DNA of 8,842 bases from Alphaproteobacteria bacterium (GTDB lineage Bacteria > Pseudomonadota > Alphaproteobacteria > UBA8366). Below are positions 1-5,615 of this stretch, one piece after another. The notes beneath the pieces are model-generated. The model did not search any database, was not told the DNA's origin, and saw only the letters and a list, made by a program, of their open reading frames with translations. The stretch is taken from positions 1 to 8,842 of the forward strand of contig JAOTYV010000202.1 in assembly GCA_029861675.1 (NCBI GenBank), in the 5' to 3' direction. Made by a program: the position numbers and the translations under genes. Positions within the stretch are counted from its first letter, which is position 1. Every line of letters begins with the position of its first letter.

Positions 1-372
1 GACGCGCTTGCGCCGCCGCACATGATTACCATGCTGCAGCGCGGCGCGGGCCGGTTCGGCGCGTCGCTCGGGCGGTCCACCGGGTGGATTCACCGGGCCG
101 TGCTGGGCCGCAATCGCGTCGAGATGATCGCCGGCGCGGTCTACCGGCGGATCGACGATGCCGGACTGCACATCGAAACCGGCGAGGGCGCGCGATGCAT
201 CGCGGCGGACACGATCGTGATTTGCGCCGGACAGGAGCCGCGGGCCGAGTTGGAGGAGGGGTTGCGGGCGCACGGCCTGCCGACCCACCGGATAGGCGGC
301 GCCCGCGAGGCCGCCGACCTCGACGCGGTGCGGGCCATCGAAGAAGGCTACCGGCTGGCGCTGGCGCTGTAG
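1..372 (+). CDS. fadH: NADPH-dependent 2,4-dienoyl-CoA reductase, C-terminal fragment
   Basis: This is the 3' end of a gene that begins before the window; 123 codons and a TAG stop are present. FadH reduces 2,4-dienoyl-CoA intermediates so that unsaturated fatty acids can pass through beta-oxidation in the cytoplasm. The visible part matches the dinucleotide/FAD-binding end of the Old-Yellow-Enzyme-type reductases. It has a GWIHRA segment near residue 26 of the fragment, then RIDDAGLHI, the strand-turn VICAGQEP, and a terminal GGAREAADLDAVRAIEEGYRLA helix, which in this family closes the FAD site. The barrel with FMN and the iron-sulfur cysteines would lie upstream of the window. The next gene is convergent. 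Related flavin reductases of the same superfamily cannot be fully excluded, but the order of these motifs fits FadH best. Confidence 0.85.
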   Translation, partial: DALAPPHMITMLQRGAGRFGASLGRSTGWIHRAVLGRNRVEMIAGAVYRRIDDAGLHIETGEGARCIAADTIVICAGQEPRAELEEGLRAHGLPTHRIGGAREAADLDAVRAIEEGYRLALAL

Positions 373-440
373 AACTACAGATTAGGACGGTTCGGAGTAC
401 GAATCGCGCCGCTGGCATCCGAGCTCTTTCATCGGGTTAC

Positions 441-500
441 CCCCCCCACCTCTTTGACCGCTGTTCGCGGTCAAAGCCTCCCCCGCAAGGGGGGAGGACT
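441..500. repeat. Intergenic C/G-rich repeat with two adjacent perfect hairpins
   Basis: Two inverted repeats stand side by side. The first has arms CTTTGACCGC and GCGGTCAAAG (452-461 and 467-476) around the loop TGTTC. The second has arms CCTCCCCC and GGGGGAGG (477-484 and 490-497). They lie just downstream of the fadH stop and between convergent genes, so they could act as a bidirectional transcription stop. No clean T-run follows either stem. Together with the CTCCCTCCCCCTTGACGGG stretch at 526-544 they resemble the dispersed intergenic repeats of alphaproteobacteria; that family assignment is from memory of their style, not from a search. Confidence 0.6.
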
Positions 501-524
501 TCTCGTGCCGAACTCGACCTAATG

Positions 525-590
525 TCTCCCTCCCCCTTGACGGGTGTATAGACCGGGGAGATAGGTGACATGTGTTCGGGGACATGGTTG
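525..590. other. Remainder of convergent gap: possible worn insertion-sequence end
   Basis: This stretch has no reading frame of its own. TCTCCC (525-530) pairs with GGGAGA (556-561), and GACATG occurs twice as a direct repeat (567-572 and 581-586). Read on the minus strand, the ACATGTCACCTATCTCCCCGG string reminds me of terminal sequences near IS481-type transposase genes. No transposase gene is present, so at most this is a relic. The resemblance is unverified. Confidence 0.25.
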
Positions 591-620
591 TAACTCAATT
601 CGCCTCGACCCGAATCCCCG

Positions 621-1394
621 CTAGGCGATCTGCACCCCGCCGTCGACCACGAGGGTCTGGCCGGTGATGAAGGAGCCGGCCTTGGTCGCCAGCGTGACCG
701 CGATACCGGCGATCTCGTCGGGCTCGCCGATGCGGCGCAGCGGCGTGACCGCGTTACGGACTTCCAGTTTTTTCGGATCGTCCCAGAGTTCGCGGGCGAA
801 ATCGGTTCGCACTAGTCCCGGCGCGATGGCGTTGGCGCGCACGTTGCGGGGGCCGTATTCGACCGCCAGCACGCGCGCCAGCTCCATATCGGCGGCCTTG
901 GAGATGCCATAGACGCCGAGCGTGGCGCTGCCCTTCAATCCGCCGATCGACGAGACGATGATGATCGATCCGTCGCCGCGTTCCGCCATCTGGCCGGCCG
1001 CCATGTGCGACAGCCAGAAATTGCTGCGCACATTGGCCTCCATGATCTTGTCGAAGGCGCTGTCGGGAATGTCCCGCGACGGGCCGAAATAGGGGTTCAC
1101 CGCGGCGTTGCACACCAATACGTCGATCTTGCCGAATGTGTCGTTGGATTTGTCGACCAGCGCCTGAAGCTGTTCCTTGTGGCCGATGTGGCAGGGGATC
1201 GCGGCCGCCTTATTGCCGCCCTTGACCCATTTCTCGTTGATCTCCGCCGCGACCGCGTCGCAGGCATCCGCTTTGCGGGACGAGACGACGACGTTCGCGC
1301 CGTGTTCCGCCATGCGCTCCGCGATGGCTTTGCCGATCCCCTTGGTGGACCCGGTGATAACGGCGGTCATGCCATCCATGTCGAACAAGGTCAT
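621..1394 (-). CDS. Short-chain dehydrogenase/reductase (SDR family), NADP-type
   Basis: A 257-residue classical SDR oxidoreductase, of normal length for the family and expected to be cytosolic. The cofactor-binding TGSTKGIG lies at residues 14-21. S39-R40 at the end of the second strand suggests preference for NADP(H). The CNAA motif is at 95-98. The catalytic set is N121, S149, Y162 and K166 (YGISK), followed by the PG motif at 192-193. I chose ATG 1394 because a GGGAGAA ribosome-binding site sits about 7 bases before it; a TTG 15 bases further upstream overlaps that site. The true substrate cannot be read from sequence. The convergent fadH neighbour makes an acyl-CoA or lipid substrate possible, but this is inference. 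The gene lies 78 bases downstream of the lipoprotein gene on the same strand, so the two may share a transcript. Confidence 0.88.
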   Translation of the reverse strand: MTLFDMDGMTAVITGSTKGIGKAIAERMAEHGANVVVSSRKADACDAVAAEINEKWVKGGNKAAAIPCHIGHKEQLQALVDKSNDTFGKIDVLVCNAAVNPYFGPSRDIPDSAFDKIMEANVRSNFWLSHMAAGQMAERGDGSIIIVSSIGGLKGSATLGVYGISKAADMELARVLAVEYGPRNVRANAIAPGLVRTDFARELWDDPKKLEVRNAVTPLRRIGEPDEIAGIAVTLATKAGSFITGQTLVVDGGVQIA

Positions 1395-1472
1395 GCGCGG
1401 TTCTCCCAAATGTGCTGTTTGATTGATATTCCGTAGCGGGTCGCGGCAGATGCGGCCTGTGTTGCGCTCTTT

Positions 1473-2120
1473 CTATTGCGGCGGGGCAGGGCCGCGCAAG
1501 CCCGCCGCCTTGACCGCGGCTTCGGCGGTGTCGGGGTCCAAGGTGGCGCCGATTGCATTGCAGAAATAGCCGGTCAGAACGGCGCGCGTGCCGGTGCCCC
1601 CGCCGCTCGCCGTCTCAAAGCGTTGCAGGAACACGACGCAAATGCGGGTCCCGATTGACGCCCGCCGCCAGGTCGTCGTGCCGGTCGCGGTGCTGACCTG
1701 TTTGGGCGGTCCGAAACCCGGATTCTTGTCGCGCAATTCGGACCAGAGATCGACGGTCTTCTCCAGCGACTCGGCATCCAGCAACGGCGCCGCGCCGACC
1801 GCCTCGCTGATCAGCAGGCCGGCCGTGGAACCGTCGGCGCCGGCCGTCCAAGTCCCGAATTCTTCCACGAATCGGCCGTCGGCGCTGGTGTAGCGGCGGT
1901 AATCGACCGTCGCGGCGGACAATGCGGGAAGGTTGAAGAAGAGGCGGGCCTGCGCCGCAGGCAGGGGCTTTGTCGTGCCCTTGGGCCGGCGGTTTTCCAC
2001 CGTGCCGCAGGCGGTCATGGCGATACAAAACAGCGCCAACACAATGCCTGCGCGAATGTGGCGTCGCACCGGCTTTCGGTCGGATCTGGTACTGACAGGG
2101 TGACGGGTCATAGTTCGCAT
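1473..2120 (-). CDS. Putative lipoprotein of unknown function
   Basis: A 215-residue product that I cannot assign to a named family. The N-terminus has a basic region (RKPVRRHIR, residues 15-23), a hydrophobic stretch (AGIVLALFCIAMTA) and a lipobox-like MTAC with Cys38, so it is probably exported and lipidated. The mature part has a conserved-looking block, about residues 60-100, rich in Y, F, W and G (DYRRYTSADGRFVEEFGTW). Two further cysteines occur near ICVVF and GYFCNAIG; if exposed to the periplasm they could form a disulfide. The start at 2120 is favoured because a GGAGAG sequence lies 9 bases upstream; ATG 2111 is an alternative. A longer frame reaching 2393 exists, but it would overlap the divergent mipZ gene and would put the signal peptide in the middle of the protein. 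The C-terminus is short and proline-rich (GPAPPQ). Confidence 0.7.
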   Translation of the reverse strand: MRTMTRHPVSTRSDRKPVRRHIRAGIVLALFCIAMTACGTVENRRPKGTTKPLPAAQARLFFNLPALSAATVDYRRYTSADGRFVEEFGTWTAGADGSTAGLLISEAVGAAPLLDAESLEKTVDLWSELRDKNPGFGPPKQVSTATGTTTWRRASIGTRICVVFLQRFETASGGGTGTRAVLTGYFCNAIGATLDPDTAEAAVKAAGLRGPAPPQ

Positions 2121-2277
2121 GATACCACTCTCTCCATCGCAATTCTTGCTCCGCGCCGGTGCGCACCATAGACTCTGCCGCCGGGCGGGTGATCCGCCGG
2201 TTTCCCCAGGATTCGCCGATGCCGACCAATCCACTCCTACGGCTCCCTCAGTTGCCGCCGCGCGGCGTGTAAGTCCG
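2121..2277. promoter_or_regulatory. Divergent intergenic region between lipoprotein gene and mipZ
   Basis: These 157 bases should hold promoters for both directions. I see no convincing -35/-10 pair. A perfect 12-bp palindrome, CGCCGCGCGGCG (2256-2267), lies 10 bases before the mipZ ATG. It could be an operator or an RNA hairpin over the start site, or simply chance in GC-rich DNA. No good Shine-Dalgarno sequence precedes mipZ, so leaderless or weakly initiated translation is possible. Confidence 0.35.
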
Positions 2278-3129
2278 ATGACGCGCGCGCAAATCGTCGT
2301 CATCGGCAACCAAAAGGGCGGGTCGGGTAAATCGACCACGGCGATGCACCTGACCGTGGGGCTGATGCAGGCCGGATACTCGGTCGGCAGCATCGATTTG
2401 GACGATCCTCAAGCCAGCTTTACGCGGTACGTCGAAAATCGGCGGCAATATATCGACGCCAACAAGGTCGATCTGCCGATGCCGGAGCATCGGTTCGTGG
2501 AGCGGAGCTACTACGATGATCGCAAGGTGGCGCAAAGCGATGAGGGCACGCGGCTCGACGAATGCATCGAGGGATTGGCCGCCCGTCACGATTTCGTCGT
2601 CATCGACACGCCCGGCAGCGACGGATTTCTGTCGGGCCACGGCCATAGCCATGCGGACACGCTGATTACACCGCTGAATGACAGCTTCGTCGATCTCGAT
2701 CTTCTGGCCAAGGTGGATCCCGAGAGTCACGCGGTGCTCGCGCCCAGCACCTATTCGGCGATGGTCTGGGAGCAAAAGAAAAAGCGGGCGGCGCGTGACG
2801 GCGGCAGCATCGATTGGATCGTCATGCGCAATCGCATCGCCATGATCGATTCGCGCAATACGCGCGCGATGCAAAGCGTTCTAGTTCAATTGTCTAAACG
2901 TATAGGCTTCCGCATCGTGCCGGGGTTTGGTGAACGCGTGGTATTTAGGGAATTATTCCTGAAAGGGCTGACGCTGCTGGATCTGCGCGAGCGCCGCGCC
3001 GGCGTCCGGCTGAACATGTCGCATGTCGCCGCCCGCCAGGAAGTGCGCGCCCTGCTTGATGCCGTCGGCTTGACGCGGCGGGAAATGCCATCGGAAGATG
3101 CCATTACTGCTGGAAAAGCGCTGGTATAA
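2278..3129 (+). CDS. mipZ: Division plane positioning ATPase MipZ
   Basis: A 283-residue ParA/MinD-superfamily ATPase. In Caulobacter, MipZ binds ParB near the chromosome origins, forms a bipolar gradient and inhibits FtsZ polymerisation away from midcell. The deviant Walker A motif KGGSGKST is at residues 13-20 with signature Lys13. DLDDPQ is at 40-45, including Asp42 at the position required for hydrolysis in Caulobacter MipZ. Walker B is FVVIDTPG at 106-113. MipZ-specific stretches are clear: SHADTLITPLNDSFVDLDLL, the VWE segment, DWIVMRNR, GFGERVVFRELFLKGLTLLDL and SHVAARQEVRALL. Length fits the family (about 270-285). One oddity is GNQKGG where MipZ usually has GNEKGG. I chose ATG 2278 because homologues begin a few residues before the P-loop strand; an extension to 2119 would be GC-rich non-homologous sequence. 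No ParB gene is in the window. Confidence 0.93.
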   Translation: MTRAQIVVIGNQKGGSGKSTTAMHLTVGLMQAGYSVGSIDLDDPQASFTRYVENRRQYIDANKVDLPMPEHRFVERSYYDDRKVAQSDEGTRLDECIEGLAARHDFVVIDTPGSDGFLSGHGHSHADTLITPLNDSFVDLDLLAKVDPESHAVLAPSTYSAMVWEQKKKRAARDGGSIDWIVMRNRIAMIDSRNTRAMQSVLVQLSKRIGFRIVPGFGERVVFRELFLKGLTLLDLRERRAGVRLNMSHVAARQEVRALLDAVGLTRREMPSEDAITAGKALV

Positions 3130-3131
3130 GC

Positions 3132-3146
3132 CCCAATATCATTGGG
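3132..3146 (+). other. Small inverted repeat in the mipZ-VWA gap
   Basis: CCCAAT and ATTGGG are perfect arms around ATC. They fill the 18-base gap and end one base before the ATG of the VWA gene. No Shine-Dalgarno sequence is visible there. In mRNA the stem could hide the start codon until ribosomes finish mipZ, giving translational coupling; this is inference. Confidence 0.35.
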
Positions 3147-3147
3147 T

Positions 3148-3852
3148 ATGGCGAAACTACCCGAACGTACGACCGATACGGACATTGCGGCCTTCCTCGA
3201 CAAGGTCGCCACAACGACGCGGACCAAAACGGATGGTGCGCGCGGGCGGCTGATCTTTGCCATGGACGCGACCGCGAGCCGTGGCCGGACATGGGATACC
3301 GCCTGTCAAATTCAGGGTGAGATGTTTGCTGAAACAGCCGCCTTGGGCGGTCTTGAGGTGCAGCTGGTCTATTATCGCGGTTTCGGGCAATGCCGGGCCA
3401 GCAAATGGGCCGCCAACGCCCGCGAGCTTTTGCGCTTCATGACCGGCGTGCGGTGCCTTGGCGGGCATACGCAGATCGGCAAGGTTTTCAGCCATGTCAT
3501 CCGGGAAACCGGGAAGAAAGCCGTCGATGCCGTGGTGTTTGTCGGCGACGCCATGGAAGAGGATATCGACTCGCTGTGCCATCAGGCGGGCGAACTGGGG
3601 CTGCTGAAAGTGCCGGTATTCGTGTTCCACGAAGGTGGCGATCCGATTGCCGGAAACGCGTTTCAGCAGATCGCGCGCCTGTCCGGCGGCGCCTATTGCC
3701 CGTTCGATTCCGCGAGCGCCCGCCAGCTCAGGGAACTGCTCTCGGCGGTTGCGGTCTATGCGTCCGGCGGGCGCCGCGCCCTGCTTGAGTACGGGGCGGG
3801 CCGCGGCCCGGCGGTGCGCCGCCTGACACACGATATCAGCGGTAAACGGTAG
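3148..3852 (+). CDS. VWA (von Willebrand factor A) domain protein
   Basis: A 234-residue soluble protein without signal peptide or membrane segment. A single VWA/Rossmann-like domain spans roughly residues 32-205. The metal-ion-dependent adhesion site (MIDAS) can be followed: D40-x-T42-x-S44 after the first hydrophobic strand (RLIFAMD), T108 in GGHTQIG, and D134 in VVFVGDAMEED. Such domains usually bind a divalent cation and mediate protein-protein contacts, often next to AAA or chaperone partners. The conserved-looking SRGRTWDTACQIQGEMF after the first MIDAS motif suggests a specific subfamily. I do not know a function for it. The gene sits between mipZ and a J-domain gene, 18 and 5 bases away, so it is almost surely in the same operon. 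I used ATG 3148; the TTG two codons earlier has no better ribosome-binding site. Confidence 0.85.
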   Translation: MAKLPERTTDTDIAAFLDKVATTTRTKTDGARGRLIFAMDATASRGRTWDTACQIQGEMFAETAALGGLEVQLVYYRGFGQCRASKWAANARELLRFMTGVRCLGGHTQIGKVFSHVIRETGKKAVDAVVFVGDAMEEDIDSLCHQAGELGLLKVPVFVFHEGGDPIAGNAFQQIARLSGGAYCPFDSASARQLRELLSAVAVYASGGRRALLEYGAGRGPAVRRLTHDISGKR

Positions 3853-3857
3853 GGATC

Positions 3858-4577
3858 ATGGGCTGGCTCTTATTCGGCATTGGCGGCGCCGTCGGCGGCT
3901 ACCTGATCCTGCAAGGACTGGCGCGCGCGACGCCGCAGCAGATCAAACAGGTATTGCGTTGGCTGGTTTTCATCGGGGCGCTCGGCGTGTTCCTGTACAT
4001 ATTCGGAACCGGACGCTTCCAGCTGTTGCTGGTGGCACTCTTCCTGTTGCTGCCCTTTCTTCGTCAGATGCGGGTCTTCAAGCGGATGGCGAAGGCGGCG
4101 CAGGGGCCGACGCAGGGCCAAGCTTCCGAAATTCAGACCCGCTTTGTGGATATGAAACTCGATCACGATACCGGCGAAATGGATGGGATCGTGCGGGAAG
4201 GGCCGAACACGGGACGGCGGCTCTCCGACCTCGACCTGGCCGCGGTGCTGGATTTGTATCGCAACGCCCTGGCGATGGACCAGAACTCGGCGCAGGTCCT
4301 GGAATCCTATCTCGACCGGATGCGCAGCGAGGATTGGCGGGAGAAAGCGGGGGGGAGTGGCGAAGACGCCTCCGCCCATGCGGGAAACGGGGCGTCGGGG
4401 GGCGCGATGTCGGTTGCCGAAGCACGCGCCATTCTGGGCATCGATGCAAACGCCTCTTCCGATGAGATCAAACAGGCCCATCGGCGGCTGATGGGACAGT
4501 ACCATCCGGACCGCGGCGGGTCGGACTATCTTGCGGCACGCATTAACCAAGCCAAGGATATCTTGTTGGGTAAATAG
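3858..4577 (+). CDS. Membrane-anchored J-domain (DnaJ-like) protein
   Basis: A 239-residue protein with J domain at the C-terminus (about 185-239), containing the HPD tripeptide at 216-218 within QYHPDRGGSDYLAARINQAKDILL. HPD stimulates the ATPase of DnaK-type Hsp70s. The Gly/Phe and zinc-finger regions of true DnaJ are absent. The N-terminus has three likely membrane segments (about 4-22, 33-50, 54-70), so the J domain is presumably held at the inner membrane, reminiscent of mitochondrial Pam18/Tim14. A middle block (about 92-160: RFVDMKLDHDTGEMDG, GRRLSDLDLAAVLDLYR, ending in DW) resembles the conserved central region of alphaproteobacterial proteins of this type. A flexible Gly/Ser/Ala linker (164-183) precedes the J domain. 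An AGGG lies just before ATG 3858, with short spacing. The client is unknown; its mipZ-linked position suggests, but does not show, a role in division or envelope work. Confidence 0.88.
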   Translation: MGWLLFGIGGAVGGYLILQGLARATPQQIKQVLRWLVFIGALGVFLYIFGTGRFQLLLVALFLLLPFLRQMRVFKRMAKAAQGPTQGQASEIQTRFVDMKLDHDTGEMDGIVREGPNTGRRLSDLDLAAVLDLYRNALAMDQNSAQVLESYLDRMRSEDWREKAGGSGEDASAHAGNGASGGAMSVAEARAILGIDANASSDEIKQAHRRLMGQYHPDRGGSDYLAARINQAKDILLGK

Positions 4578-4617
4578 GGGTAGTCCGGCGCTTCCGGTTG
4601 CGCGATTCCGGCCCCTG

Positions 4618-4633
4618 TGGCACATAGGCGGCA
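4618..4633 (+). promoter_or_regulatory. Candidate sigma-54-type promoter upstream of galU
   Basis: TGGCAC at 4618 is followed by ATAGG and CGGCA, so the invariant GG (4619-4620) and GC (4631-4632) are exactly 10 bases apart, as in -24/-12 promoters. The two T positions of the -12 element are replaced by C and G. The expected start of transcription would be near 4644, about 24 bases before the galU ATG. No activator site was recognised, and a single motif match can occur by chance. Confidence 0.3.
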
Positions 4634-4667
4634 CTACAAATTGGTAGCGCGCAGGCGTGAAAATCTT

Positions 4668-5546
4668 ATGAAACGACAGGTACGTAAGGCGATTTTCCCG
4701 GTTGGCGGACTGGGCACACGGTTTCTTCCGGCGACCAAAGTGGTGCCGAAGGAAATGCTGCCCGTTGTCGATAAGCCTTTGATTCAATACGCCGTTGAAG
4801 AAGCGGCCGCCGCGGGCATCGAGGAATTCATCTTCGTGACCGGGCGTGGCAAGAATGCCATCGAGGATCATTTCGATTTCGCCTTTGAACTGGACCGGAC
4901 GCTCGCCGAACGCGGCAAGACGGATCTGGTCGCGGAAATGCATGCCTGGATGCCGGGATCGGGGCGCATTGCCTATACCCGCCAGATGCAGCCGTTGGGG
5001 CTGGGCCACGCGGTCTGGTGCGCCCGTGAATTCATCGGCGACGAGCCGTTCGCCGTCTTGCTCGCGGACGATCTCGTTATGTCGGAAACGCCATGCCTCA
5101 AACAGCTTGTCGATACCCATCAGGAGACCGGCGGCAGCGTGGTCGCGGTGATGGACGTGCCGCGCGAACACACCAACCGCTACGGCGTGCTCGACCTGGA
5201 CGGCGACGATGGCCGGCTGGCCTCGGTCCGCGGCCTGGTGGAAAAGCCGGAACCCGACGTGGCGCCCTCGACGCTGTCGATCATCGGCCGTTACATATTG
5301 TTGCCGTCGGTGTTCGAGCATCTCGACAAGCAGCAGGTGGGCGCCGGTGGTGAAATTCAGCTCACCGACGCCATGGCGCAAACCATCGGTACGGCGCCGT
5401 TCCACGGCCTGCGGTTCGAGGGGCAGCGCTTCGATTGTGGCGACAAAGTCGGTTTTTTGGAGGCCAACATCGCATTTGCTTTGCAGCGAAGCGATATGGC
5501 GTCTTCTGTGCAAGATGTGCTGGCGCGCTATACGGATGCATCATGA
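4668..5546 (+). CDS. galU: UTP--glucose-1-phosphate uridylyltransferase
   Basis: A 292-residue GalU, which makes UDP-glucose from glucose-1-phosphate and UTP in the cytosol for polysaccharide and lipid glycosylation. The nucleotidyltransferase signature is at the N-terminus: FPVGGLGTRFLPATK (10-24) and PKEMLPVVDKPLIQY (27-41). LLADDLV carries the acidic pair D134-D135, which usually binds the metal. VEKP is at 191-194, followed by GRYIL and GGEIQLTDAM. RFDCGDKVGFLEAN near residue 257 is the conserved C-terminal part. Length fits bacterial GalU (about 290-300). I selected ATG 4668; a GTG at 4617 would add 17 basic residues not typical of the family. Only a weak AGGCGTG precedes the ATG. The next gene, ugd, uses its product directly. 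Confidence 0.95.
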   Translation: MKRQVRKAIFPVGGLGTRFLPATKVVPKEMLPVVDKPLIQYAVEEAAAAGIEEFIFVTGRGKNAIEDHFDFAFELDRTLAERGKTDLVAEMHAWMPGSGRIAYTRQMQPLGLGHAVWCAREFIGDEPFAVLLADDLVMSETPCLKQLVDTHQETGGSVVAVMDVPREHTNRYGVLDLDGDDGRLASVRGLVEKPEPDVAPSTLSIIGRYILLPSVFEHLDKQQVGAGGEIQLTDAMAQTIGTAPFHGLRFEGQRFDCGDKVGFLEANIAFALQRSDMASSVQDVLARYTDAS

Positions 5547-5601
5547 TGGCAAAGGGTCGCCGGATGCGTCGCGCGCAGGGTTCAATGACCTAGTAACGAA
5601 T

Positions 5602-5609
5602 AGGGAGGA
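5602..5609 (+). promoter_or_regulatory. Strong ribosome-binding site of ugd
   Basis: AGGGAGGA lies 6 bases before the ATG at 5616 and fixes the start of ugd. It is the clearest Shine-Dalgarno sequence in the galU-ugd pair, so Ugd may be translated more strongly than GalU. Confidence 0.75.
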
Positions 5610-5615
5610 TTCGCG

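Noticed and set aside
84..551. Second plus-strand frame overlapping fadH and the repeat
   Set aside because: Arg/Gly-rich shadow of fadH in another frame, ending in repeat sequence.
2119..2277. N-terminal extension of mipZ by 53 codons
   Set aside because: MipZ proteins start a few residues before the P-loop strand. The extension has no domain character and would overlap the start of the divergent lipoprotein gene.
2121..2393. Longer start for the lipoprotein gene
   Set aside because: It would overlap the first part of mipZ and bury the signal peptide; a ribosome-binding site supports 2120 instead.
4617..4667. GTG start for GalU
   Set aside because: It adds a basic leader not typical of GalU, and the family begins a few residues before the FPV strand.
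3870..5513. Very long open frame on the minus strand (547 codons)
   Set aside because: It runs antisense through the J-domain gene and most of galU, both of which are clearly real. Its composition (rich in R, H, P, Q) is that of an antisense frame in GC-rich DNA.
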